From Semisulcospira habei (lineage: Eukaryota; Mollusca; Gastropoda; Semisulcospiridae): a stretch of DNA of 64,000 bases. Below, piece by piece: positions 1 to 12,300 of this stretch. Made by a program: the position numbers and the translations under genes. The stretch spans positions 165,750,976-165,814,975 of the forward strand of contig BTPG01000007.1 in the NCBI GenBank assembly GCA_036245525.1, given 5' to 3'. The notes beneath the pieces were generated by a model. That model saw only the letters and a program-made list of their open reading frames with translations. It was not told the origin of the DNA and ran no database searches. Numbering within the stretch: position 1 is the stretch's first letter; every line of letters begins with the position of its first letter.

Positions 1-199
1 TGTTTTTTCTGTATCTCCCTGTAAGCAAAGATCCTTGGGCAGAGGCACAGTTGTGCGAGGATCCACTGTGGTCTGTGTCACTGTCGGCATGGAGGGTCTT
101 TTGCTTACAGGGGTGTGCTAGTCGGTGGTTTTTTAACCTTATGACCTGCAGCAAGTGTTTGTATTTCCCACGTACAGTTTGCTGTTTTTCTGTTTGCAG

Positions 200-338
200 G
201 GCAAGCCAGCACACACACCACGCAAACCACGTTCCATTGCCCCCGCACCCACCCCACCTCGATCATCGCCGGCACCCGCCACCACCACTCCCTCTCCCTC
301 CATGCAGAGTACATACCTTGCTCAGCTGCTCACCAAAG
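200..338 (+). CDS. Mondo: Mondo exon a: Pro/Ser-rich linker
   Basis: Acceptor TGTTTGCAG and donor AAAG|GTAAAA bound 139 bases. The frame reads [12 protein letters not shown] through [12 protein letters not shown], a motif-like segment also seen near the middle of animal Mondo proteins. The exon ends one base into a glycine codon, matching the phase of the next exon. Confidence 0.8.
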
Positions 339-3300
339 GTAAAACTTTGTGGAAAAATTCAGGAAAATAGGGGAGAAACCTGCCCTTGTGAGGTCAAAAG
401 ACAGGAATTTCATTGTGAAAAGCGAGATTGTCACCATATCGTATTTTAACCCATTCAGCCCTGATGCCCTACAGCAGGAGATGGGTGGACCATGATAATT
501 CAAGGGTAGTGCCAGATTAGCTTGGTGCCTTTAGGCGCCAAGCTAATCTGGCACTACCCTTTAATTATCATGGTCCATCCATCTTCTGCAACTGGCACAT
601 AATCGTTAAGTAACACAAAATGTAAGAAATGTGGCCTAGGGGCTAAATGGGTTAATGACGAGGGGAAAAAGTGGGTGACAATAGGGGAGGAAAGGTAAAG
701 AAGATTGAATTAGTGGAGGAGGGATGGAGAACAAGTCGTAGATAAGGAAGGAAGGATAAAAGAAAAGTGGAAAGTGGGGGGAAGGAATGTTGAGGCAGGC
801 GCTCATGTTTAAGATGCTTGTGTTCATTGCCAGGCTGCATGGTAATCTGGCATTATGGGGCGACTACCGTCAACTGTCGTGATTAATCTGTCTTCTGTTT
901 CACGGCTGAACGATAAGCTCGTGCGTGATGATTTGCATTCAGAAATGCAGCTTTATGCCACGTATCTGGCTGTGGCACCGCTTAACTCTTCAACGCACAG
1001 CTGCGAACCCCCTAAGTGCACAAAGTCAAATTTTCTTGACTTCTAATAAGGGCACGCAGGCAAACAACCTTGCCCACTACAATGTAGCTCATCACTACTC
1101 GTACTCTTGTTTGTAGCTTTCCCACAGTACCAGAGTGGTGGGTTCATTTATATTGTGTAGCTCTCAGGCGTGATAAGTGGGGGTAATTGATTCAGGTTAA
1201 TTGGTTCAGGCGGACAGCATTGCCACTGGTGGGGAAGTTGAAGAGTGATACATCGGGACTGCTGAGGAATGAAGAATCACACGTCTGTGTCGTATTTACT
1301 ATTCAAAATGCTCCCTTATGTACCTATATTTCTTCATTTTCCATTCAGGGATGAATGGGGAAAGTTAACTTTTAGATGAAGAAATACGGTATCGCTGAAA
1401 TTGATCCACACAGTAGCCCTGGGAAATAGAATTTGCCGCTTTTCTCATCCCTCCCCCTTCATCCCCTTTCCTCTTTGGAATTTGTTTCTTCAAAAACATT
1501 ACCGATGACATGACTGAATGGAAGTGTCTACTACTTACTCATTCTAGCCTAAGAGCCAGTTGTGTAAAAACACAACCCGGGAGGCACTCGGGGAACCCCG
1601 AGGGGACCAAGAGTTGTCTCCCTATACCCACCACCCGGAAGCCGGGTACCCATAATCCCTCAGTCTAGTCTACTTAGGCGCACGATTCGGTCGTCTTGCG
1701 CTCTGCTCTAGCCTACGGACTTTGGTTTTTCGACCAGTTCTCGGTTTCGGACTTGCTGTTGGAATGAAGAGCGGGAGATAGGATCGTTTCGTCGGCCCTG
1801 CCTGTGCTGCTGCGTGGCTTTCTCGTCCCCACTGCGTAGCGCCTACGCTTCGACCGCTGGTGAGCTGTCCGGTGAGCTTCGCCGGTCGTGCCAGGCGGGT
1901 TTTTGGACATCTCCCCCCGTTCCCCTTCGGCAGAGAGGTAAGGTAGCGGGGTTGACCCTCGGCCGGTTCCCGGGCTGGGCACTGGTTTGTGCAGGTACGA
2001 ACTTTTTCGTCTTCTTCTCACTGTAATCGTGCTCCCACTCACCTTCGGTGAATCGTAGCTAAGTTCCTACGCATTTGTACCTTGGGTGTGGAGAATTCTT
2101 TTACTCCATGGCCTGATTAGCTGAGTGGCAGTTTGGGGCACGCCTTGTCATCGCGTAGTTGTGCGGCACCAGCGCCTATTCTGGCCCTTTCTGTTTTCCC
2201 TTGCGGGATGTTGGTATAGATACGGGTGATGAATTTAAGCGCACGCACATATGCAGGCATACGCTGTGGACAAGTGCTCACGTACCTTAGAGAGTGGAGA
2301 TACGTTCCGGCGGGCAGCTTGGGGGTTTACGCTCCTTGGCTGGGCGGGCCCCTCGTGACATGTCCACATTAAGTGGTGATTTACTGCCCCGGATGTTTTT
2401 CTTGTCTTGGTTGTCATTGCGTATTGATTTGTGCAGCAGGCGGCCGGTGTTGTTTTCCACACACGGTCACCCTTAGCAATGTTGTTGGGGCCTGACTCCT
2501 TTTATGACAGGGGTTGGTACATATGTTGTTGCTCACCTTAGCACTTGACGGCGGTGAAGCTACCTCGTTACTGCACTGCTAGATTGCAGACGTGCAGTTT
2601 GGTACCTCGCTTCCATCATGACGTATTCGTCTTTTGTGTACATATGTTGTCCCCTCGCCTTAGCGCTTGGCGGCAGTGGGCCTACTTGCTTACTGCACGG
2701 CTAGTTGTAGGCGTGCAGTTTGGTACCTCGCTTCTGTCATGACATGTTTGACTTTTGCTACATATGTTGGTTGCTCACCTTAGTGCTTGATGGCAGTGAG
2801 TCGACCTTCTTACTACACTGCTGGCGGGCAGGCTTGACAGTCTGTTACCCCGCTTTGGTGCTTGTGTGTTTTGTTGTTACGAAGGCTACCTTCGTGGCTT
2901 AGTCCCACAGGACTCGCCCGCAGGCCTTCGGGTGTGTTGTCTGTTGCAGGGACAACGGACTGACATGGAGAAGCCACACCGAATGTCACGACTAGTGCGC
3001 GAGCGTGGATCGTGGAGGCCGCTGCCAGGGGGAGCGCACATGAACAACCTCTGGCAAGGCCCGCTCGGTATGGCAATTACGCACACGTCCGACTTCTTAG
3101 GACGTTGCAGTACACTACCACCTGGAGAGGACAAGCAGCGTCTCGGCTGTAAGCACCAGCCCGGCTGCTCCTGGTAGGTGTGTTCTTCATGTCCAGGCAG
3201 CGCCCATTTGGGACTAGGCCTGTCTTCCGACACTGGAGGTGCCTCCTACCACATTGGAATGATTGTGTCACCTGGCCTCAGCAGCGCAGATGGCAGCATT

Positions 3301-6300
3301 GAAGCGTCTGCAGGTGGGAGCGACCTATGCTGTTGGTGCTTGAAGGATCCCGTTCCGCCCCGATGGGGGCATGCTGACGTCCTTCACGCAAGGCAGATGT
3401 GCCGGTGGCCGTCGGACAACCACTAGGTCGGGTCTCCTAGGCGCAGGATGTGGATACGCCATCCAACGTCTCCTTGGCACCGGTCGCTTGAGACCAGGAC
3501 GTCTCTGTGGGAAGCTACACACCGGATTCAGTGGACTAGTGCACGTAGTGGGCCTGGATCGATGAGGCCGCTTCCAGGAGGGAGCACGCCCGGACGAAGC
3601 CTTCTATGAAGCCATGTCCACTATCGGTCCCCCTTGTCTCCAAGAAAGTCCATGGGATCCCGCTGGGGGTCCCCCTTACCGGCAAGAAAGCCCGCCTCCC
3701 TCGGAGCCCGGCTCAGAGACATTCACGTGCACGTCCAGGGACTCTAGTAAGGATGCTCGCCTCCAAGGAAGGGGAGACTACTATCGACACAGTTCCAGGC
3801 CACCTCAGGTTTGGTGTGTTGCATGGGCCTACTGGTGACCTGCATACGATGCGGAGGCTTCCAGTGGCCATCGGATATCCAGACAGTCTGTCTCCTGTGC
3901 GCTGGGTGTGCTTCCGACCACACTTGTGATGTCTGTGCTACCTGGCCGGAGCTGCGATGGTCTAATCTCTGGAACTTATAGGAGGGACCCTCCTCCCCTC
4001 GCGGGTACTTGAAGTTTGCCGAGGCGCCTTCCGCTGTGCCCCTGACACCGGACGTGCGAGACCAACTGGATCCGACACAGGAAACGCCACTGAGTAATCG
4101 AGGGATTAGAGAGCGCGCCTGGACACAGCTGGTGGAAATAACCCGCCTCTCCCAAGAGCCTGGTTTGGTGGGACGCTCGTGGCGTCTCTCCTCCACCGTC
4201 GTTCCCCACTCGTCTCTCAGGAAGCCGCCGGGATTCCGCTGGGGGTCCCCTGGCCGGCAAGAAACCCGCCTCTCCCAAGAGCCTGGTTCACAGAGACATA
4301 CACGCACTCGTCCGGAGCCTCCTGGTTGTGAAGAGCGTAGACACAGGGATTCTACGCGACGTTATCGCTCTCCCTCGCAAGATCATAGGAGGACCTTCCC
4401 GCTCGGGGGCTGGGAGATTGTTGGCATCCGGTCTCAGAAGACCATGGGTATGCGCTTGCTGGGTCAGTCACTGGAGTGACCTCTCCAGGGCGCAAGCCTG
4501 GGCGAAGGGTATGGAGATCCTGGGGTGCCCAGTCGTCAAGGTTCCCCTCTCGGCCTCGCTGATGTAGCCAAAGGAATGCAAAGCAGTACGTTGGCACCAG
4601 TTGGCTGCAGGTGCTGCCGGAACAGTGCGTGAATACAGGCAGCTGTCTGCCTTCGGGGCTCCACTCCTGATTGGAAAGGTTTACTCACCCACATTTGGCC
4701 GTTGGATCCAACCAGATCTCCTCCGTTCCTCTAGCCGTTGGCTGTCAGAAACAGCTCAGCCGCCTAGTGGTGCAATGTGAACACCACCCCCTCACGTGGT
4801 TTAGCCCACCAGCCGAGGTGGTTAGCCAGGGTGTGGCGCTTGGAGCCAGCACGTGAGAGATTAAGGAGATGGATGAGGACCAGTGATGCCCGTCCGTCCT
4901 ATGTAGGACGCAGCTGCCGAACAGCAAAGGTGCTACCTCTATCCAGAGCCCCCTACACCCCTGGGAGATTACCGAGACGCCTTTCGCTGTGCCCCCAGCA
5001 CGGTATGTGCGAGGCCAACATGATCCGACACGGTAGGCGCACTGAGTTTCAACGGTTAGTGCCCAGAAATCCGCCTCTTCCAAGACCCTGGTTCATTTCC
5101 CACTCGTCTCTGGCCGCAGGGGTCCCCTTGCCGGCAAGCAACCCGCCTCTCCCAAGAGCCTGGTTCGCAGAGACTGACACGCACTCCTACGGAGCCTCCT
5201 GTTGGCAAAGATCGTAGGCGCCGGGATTCTACTCACCGTTACCGCTCTGCTTCGCAAGATCGAAGGAGGACCTTCTCCTCTCAGCGTTTGACGGATCAGG
5301 TCTCCCTCGACTCAGACGGTTTTCGCCTTCTTCGCGTTCCCCATCTCGTTCGGACTCCCTTTCGTCCCGTTCCTCTTCCCATCGACCGGCCACTCCCCCT
5401 TCCCTCGTCCTCTCCGTTCCGTTCCTCCTCGTCGCAGCCGTTCTCCTCGTCGGGACCCGCCTTCGGCTCTCAGGAGACCCTCGCCGCGTCGCTCCGTCTT
5501 CGCTCTCCCCTTCGGAGGGAGTCTTCGACCTCTGTGGTTCGCCGTCAGTGGGATTCCTTCCCGCGGAGCCCTCCTCGGTCGCCGGTTCCAGTCAGCGGGA
5601 CTTCGACACCCTGAGGGTGACGGCTGGCGACCCCTCGGACTGGTTGCTCGGACGTTCTCAGCCGTTCTCCTCTCCCTCTTCTTCGGCTTCCAGTGCTGCG
5701 GTTCCGGCAGTCCTGTGCTGCGCGGATGGACACTCGGCCGGCGCTGGACGGGACTTCCAAGCTCATCGCCGCCGCCCTTCTGCGGAAGTTTGCCCGGCAT
5801 CGCCAGCTGACTCACTGGGGGTTCTCATCCAGCGTGGACACCGGGGAACCAAGGCGCAGCCTCTGCTCCCTGCCGTCTCGACAAGTTTCTTTGGGCACCC
5901 GGGGGGTGCCAGACTTCGTACCGCTTGGCTGTGCTCGTGGCGGAGGACCTAGCCACTACACGGAGTCGGATCTACGCACCTTGGTCGTCTCTAAGCCCGG
6001 CTGCTCAAGCTACGCTTCCTACTTCCGTGATTCTTCTCGAGGTCCAACCCTCCGACCTTCGGGCTTCGCGGACAAGAGCGTGCTTCGCTTGGATCCGACG
6101 CGGACTACTAGGCCTTCTTCTTCTGCTCGTGGGAGAAAGGATAGGTCACAGGAGCTTCTCCTCTCCAGCAACGCGACAGCGGAGGTGTTCTTCCAGGATC
6201 AGGGCAGCTGGCGATCCTCTGACCAGTGCGTAACCCCTACCCTGGTGCTTGGGGAAAGAACTTCAACTACCTCCGTGCGTGTCGCTACCTGGACCGACGG

Positions 6301-9300
6301 TAGATCTGGGCCAGTCTTCCCCGGTGGGAACAGTGGCTACACACGGAATGCACCAGGACACCTTCGGAGGATCGGCGCATGAGACTAAGATGATCCTGTG
6401 GAGGGTCTCCACAACGATTGCAGTGGACTAGGGCACAGGGTGGGGTTTGACCGAGGCCGCTACCCGGACGGAGCGAGCCCAGACACAGCTTGAGAAGCAG
6501 AGAACTCGCCTCACAGAGCCCAGTTCAGAGAGTCGCGCTGGGCGACGTCCCACGTCCAATCTCGGTACCCACTCGTCTCCAAGTAAGCCGCCGGGATCCT
6601 GCTGGGGGTACTTGCCGGCAGATAACCCGCCTCTCCTCGGAGCCCGGTTCGGAGAGACTTACACACGCTCGTCCGGAGCCTCCTGTCGACTCCCCGGGTG
6701 AGGAGTCATCGCATGCTACGTCTTGCCCTTGCCGCCATACGGCGCCTGAGGGATGTCGCCATGGTAGATTGGTTAACGAGCTTCAGGAGCTACGACTCGC
6801 CCAGTCTGCCTACAGTTCGAGGGAACACTTACGTACAGCTCCTCTCGGACCATACCTTACCTGGACCGCATTTGGTCCACGGGTTCACCTTGCGCCCGCT
6901 TACGGGGCGCTATGCCACCAGGAGACCACGTAACAATACCTGTACAAGCCTCACGTGTGCCTACGACATAGCCGTTCGCTACGGACGTGCTCACCTCTTG
7001 CCGGTTCTGGCACCACTGACGCTACATGCCGGACGTTCTTCCTGGCTCAGCTCAGTCATACGTTCGGAATTACAGGACCTCTCCCTCAGGGAGGTTAGAG
7101 GCTACAGTTCCGTTATCAAGGCACTTGCATGGCCTCGAACGTCACATTCGTCAGGGACTGTTCGGTCTTACACTTCGTGGCTACTGGAGGCTGGCGGGCG
7201 GGATGACTTCGCCCTCTGCAATCGCAGAGTTCTGCCAGGCCAGCGAGACTCCTCGCTCTGCTGGGGGCGTTTTGCGGGGGGCACTACTCCCTCCTGGCGC
7301 CTCAGCGCCGTAGGTATTCACCTACCTAGGGTCGTCGGGAGTTTGCGTTAGGGAGGACGGCCATTGGGCCCTAAGGTGTGCTGGAGCGCGGCACCCACCT
7401 CCTCTTCGCAATTCTTCCATTCAGTCATGTCATCGGTAATGTTTTTGAAGAAACAAATTCATTTTTCTTTAAAAGGTATTTTTTCGAAAAATACTTACCG
7501 ATGACATGACTCAAACGACCCTCCCACCTGCCCCGCTTGCCGCTGGTGCGCTAAGTATCCTGACTGAGGGATTATGGGTACCCGGCTTCCGGGTGGTGGG
7601 TATAGGGAGACAACTCTTGGTCCCCTCGGGGTTCCCCGAGTGCCTCCCGGGTTGTGTTTTTACACAACTGGCTCTTAGGCTAGAATGAGTAAGTAGTAGA
7701 CACTTCCATTCAGTCATGTCATCGGTAAGTATTTTTCGAAAAAATACCTTTTAAAGAAAAATGAATTTTTCTTTGGGTAATAAATTATAAGAAAGAGTTA
7801 GAGACAGAGAGCCACACATTATATCTTTGATTCGCCATGGCTTCGAATCGGCCGCTAAAACTTTAGCAAGCAGTGCAAATGCTCTTTATGCAAGACAGTG
7901 ACAGTGAGGGAGAGGGCGATATTGATCCCGAGGTGGAGTTAGAACAGGTAAACATCAATGGTCCTGATGATGATGTATTGGATGCTGTTAATCAAAACGA
8001 TTTAGACGAGGAGAACGCTGCCACTTTCCAGTTTGTGGACACAAACCTGTGGGTTCCTATGGATGAGTTTGAAGGTGAAACTTGGGAATCAGCGCTCAAC
8101 CTTGATTTCCAGGTGCAACCAGTTGCGAAAGTGGACCCATTGATTTTTTTTCTAGCATTTTTTCCTGAGCAGTTATTTGAACTGATTGTAGAGGAGACTA
8201 ATAGATACGCAGAAGCCACGATTTTAGCCGCTAATGCTGCGCGCCGCCCTTGACAAAACCCGCTCACCTTTTGCCCTACCTGTGTGGAGGAGATGAAAGC
8301 ATACCTGGCGCATGAAATTGTGACGGGTCTTGTGTTCAAGCGAAATCAATGTGATTACTGGGACAAGAAGACGGGTATAACATTGACACGGGAGTTGGAC
8401 AGTACATGTCTGGATAACGTTTCCGACAATTATGATCGTACCTCCATTTCAACAACAATGCAAACCGACAGCCACGTGGACATCCAGACTACGACTCGCT
8501 CTTCAAGGTGAGACCACTAATTGACGGTGTGATGGGCACATAACTGAACAATTATGAACCCAACCGGCAGATTTCTGTGGATGAGTGTATGAGAAGATTC
8601 CGTGGCAGAGTGCATTTCCACATGTACGTACCGAGTAAGCGAACGAAGTGGGGAATAAAAGTGTGGTGCCTGGGTGATTCAGTGACAAGCTTCTGTATCA
8701 ACTGGAAGGCGTATACAGGTGCGAAGGCAAATGATGCTGCCACTGGGCTTGGTCAGGAGGTTGTCTTAGACTTATTGCAGCCTTTGTTCAACAGTGGTAG
8801 AGTCTGCTATCAGGACAATTATTTCACTTCGCCCAGTCTCGCTGCAACATTGGCGAAAAGACAGATTGGCTGCTGTGGGACATGACCGCACAGGCATGCC
8901 TGAGGAGATCAAAGGAAACCACCTGAAGCTTCAAAAAGGAGGTGATCCCAAATTTTGGGGGGCACTCGGACATGGGGATCCTTGTTTCTTCATGGCATGA
9001 TATGAAAAGAGTGAATGTACTGTCGACAGTTCATGGAAATACTGTACATCGAGGAATAATTAGAAGCCGGCATGAACCGACAGGTTACCGTCCTGTCAAC
9101 AAGCCAAGCATGTGCCATGATTGCAATAAGTTCATGTCAGGTGTGGATTGAATGGACCAGCACATGTCTTACTACCAGTTTCATCATCGTCTCATCAAGC
9201 ATTACATGGTGATATACCACTTGCACAATGGCTGGGTTATGGGCAAACATCAGCTGTCGATCACATCAAATCAGTTTCGCGCGAATGTCGCAGATGTGTT

Positions 9301-12300
9301 TTTGAATCAGTACAAAGCTTGTGACAAATTTGTGGATCACACTAGGCGCCGAGTGTCTGTCCCTTCGGACATTGCAAGACTCACAGGGATGCACTAGGCG
9401 GCCAGAACCGCGAAAAATGGTGACTGTGCTGTGTGTTCGGACAGAAGCCGGAAGGCTAGAAAGACTTCTTGTTTTCGTGTGTCGCACCGTGGCCCTAGAA
9501 TACACCTGTGTGTTGGATCTGTCGACGATAGAGACTGCCACAGTGCAGAATTACAAGTAGAGGTCAGTCAGAATGGAGGTCAGTCAGAATGGTTCTACCT
9601 TCAAAATGTTACTAATATTCACATGACCATCTTGCATGAATAAAAATAATCACACTAATCACTTTGCACGCACCTAAATTGATTACAAATACGCATTTTT
9701 CAGGTAAATATGCATATGAAAATAACATTTGATGTACCAAAAAAAAAATTCGGAAGTAATGCCCAACCTTTACTGAATAATAAAAATATACATACTTTAG
9801 TACAAACGTCAATGGTTAGCTGCAAACAAATAATATTTAGAACCTATCACTTTAGTCTGCGCCATCTCTTAAAACTGCTGTGTGTTTAGGGGGTACACTG
9901 GTGTGCGCTTCATAGAGGCAAGGTTTTTCTGACTGCGTGCATTGAATAGTTACATAAGTTGAATCATTGTTGTTTCTGCATATCGGGCTGAGTAGACATG
10001 AGTACACACCCCACACTAATCTGGCACTACCCTTGAACTGTCATGGGTAGCCCATCTCCCACTGTGGTGTCTTCAGCCTTGTGAATGCAGCTAACTGGTG
10101 GCTGCACGCACAAGAGGGTTGACTCTCCTACTGCCAGTGGGTGCACATCGTGTTGTGGATAAATCTCCAGCGGTCAAAGGTACATAGATGCAAGGTGGTG
10201 TCCGCAAGAGGCATAGATCCTCATGAGCCCCCACAATTGCGGGGGCTCATGAGGATCTATGCCTCTTGCAGTTGTGTGGTGTTCATTATTTTGGGCAGTG
10301 AGGGGGTTAAAGTAGAATGTGTTACAATTGAAATGCATGGACTTGTTGCTGGAGGTTTATTTCCAGTGTTCTCTTTTCCAGGCACTTACCCCGGGGCTAT
10401 CATCAGTGTGAAGAAAGAGCCGGTGCCGGCCCCCGCTGTCACGCTGCCCACCTCCAATTTCACCCCCATTTTGCCGGCCATCTCCACCCCCAGCCCTACA
10501 CCCGCTCGCATCGCACCCTCTACAGTTGCTGCAGCCTTTACACCCACATTTGCTGCTGCCACACCAGTCAAACTCCCGACAGATATCGCCATGGAGATAA
10601 ATAAGGTCTGATTTCCTGTTGGACTGTTAAGTATTGTGTCTGTTAGGGATACATTGGTAACAGTCTTCAGCCCTAAAGACTTGTTTCAGCTTTTTCAAAA
10701 TGCCTGAAAGCTGAATTTCGGCTTTTTGGCTCAGAGGTGTTTCTCGGCCTGCCTCTTTTCCTCTTTCCCTGGGGGTTCCATGACAATGCCTGCCTAGTGA
10801 TACTGGAAGCTGGCTTTCTCAGACTGTGACCAGTCCATCCCCATCTTCTTCGCCCAATTTCATTCTCTGCTGTTATCTGCTCTGTTCTCTCCCAGAGTCT
10901 GACGTTGCTGATCTTCTCTGGCCAGTGGATTTTCAAAATTCTTCTAAGGCAACTGTTTATGAAGATCTGTACTCTGTTGACTGTGGTTTTTGTCAATCTC
11001 CAAGTCTCTGCTCCATATAGGAGAACTGCTTTTACGTTGGAGTTGAAAATCCGTGTGTGTTGTGACAGCTCTCTGGAACTCCACACTTTTTTCAATTGGA
11101 GAAAGGCTGCTCTGGCTTTACCGATTCGTGCTCTGACATCTGCATCCGTGCCGCCTTTTTTGTCTATGGTGCTCCCGAGATAGGTGAAGGACTCCACCTC
11201 CTCCAATGGGGTGCCAGCAAGCAAGACTTGTTCTTCCCTGGTTGCGTTCAGTAAACTCTAGTAAACTTAGAGCACTGCTCAGGCTAAACTATAGACTTGG
11301 GTTAACCCCCCCCCCCTTCCCCCCCCTTCCCCCCGTCTTTTGAAAACACGAGCTAAACATACACACGAAAAATAAAGTGTGGATGTTGCTCGATAGTTTA
11401 CCGCCAACCAACACACTAAGTGAGCAAAAAGCAAACAGGAAATAAAGCTCCACGTACGCTCATTTAATTTGACTACAACCAACCCACAGCTCCATGCCAA
11501 CACTACACTCCTCCCGCACAGCGATATAAATCGCAAAGGAATGTTATGGACAGCCCCCTGAATTTGAATCGGCAACCAGCTCCAGATAAGAAAACGATAC
11601 AGCGAAAGACAGCAGACGCCAAGCCCCCACATCAAGAGCGCTATACTCAAAAGAAAGAGTAAGCACGGTGTCCTAAACAAGATGGCTACGCCGAGCGATA
11701 TACTACGGAACGGAAGACACACACGACTACCCACCCAACCGACCATGCCACCCGATGCTACTTCTCCAGTCTCACTGCAAGCGGAGCCAACAACGAGCGC
11801 AGTCGGACTCTACAGTACACGCAATGAACATGTGCCAAAACAGACCACCAGCCTGCCGCGCGGCAGACTTGGACATCAAGTGAAGCCAACAAGATTACAA
11901 AATGAAAGCTGAACTGGCGACCAACACTAACAGAGTGATGAAGATCATCACCTCTCAACAAAACCAAAAAATCCACATAAAAGTGGTCAGGTCTGGTCCG
12001 CTGACGAGAGTAGTACCTGGCAAATAAAGCAAAAACTTACTCGAAATAAACGCAAATAAATGACAAAATCAAGACCAAACGTCAAGTAGTTTTGTGTATA
12101 CGGCCGGCTGAAAAAACAGGCCATTGCTTCGGATAGTGTGCAATGTGACACACTTTTTGCACAAACTTCCACAAACAGAAAACAAAGACAATGAGGCTGA
12201 ACTGGCACCATTATGTTCTGTTTATTTTTTGAGGAAGGAGAAGACTTCCTTAGGCTGCCCCGCGCCCTCCCCAACCTTTCACACAATGCAGCTGACCTCC

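Larger units (their letters stand above)
1478..7460. mobile_element. GC-rich ~6-kb DNA element with terminal inverted repeats, unclassified
   Basis: Ends are inverted: GAATTTGTTTCTTCAAAAAC at the left and its complement GTTTTTGAAGAAACAAATTC at the right, continuing through ACCGATGACATGACTGAATGG-type sequence (about 44 bases). The interior is markedly GC-rich compared with the AT-rich introns around it. It contains three 120-base tandem repeats (2520-2870), several dispersed copies of an Arg/Ser/Pro-coding segment and a decayed coding region on the + strand with frequent frame breaks (about 3600-7350). Near the right end, [11 protein letters not shown] followed in another frame by [17 protein letters not shown] weakly resembles the core-binding domain of tyrosine recombinases as found in DIRS-type elements. 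No catalytic domain was seen, so class is open. Confidence 0.5.

Noticed and set aside
446..655. Central hairpins as transcription terminators or CRISPR repeats
   Set aside because: The genome is eukaryotic; copies are dispersed with TTAA borders and lack regular spacing with unique spacers.
2100..2200. tRNA-like text GATTAGCTGAGTGGCAG in the 6-kb element
   Set aside because: It resembles an A box but no matching acceptor stem, anticodon arm or B box could be drawn.
3744..4307. 187-codon minus-strand frame in the 6-kb element
   Set aside because: GC-rich sequence opens several frames on both strands; no domain seen and it overlaps repeated plus-strand segments.
11279..11746. 155-codon minus-strand frame as a membrane protein gene
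   Set aside because: Hydrophobic but low in complexity at one end (poly-C), no recognisable domain and no splice or start context.
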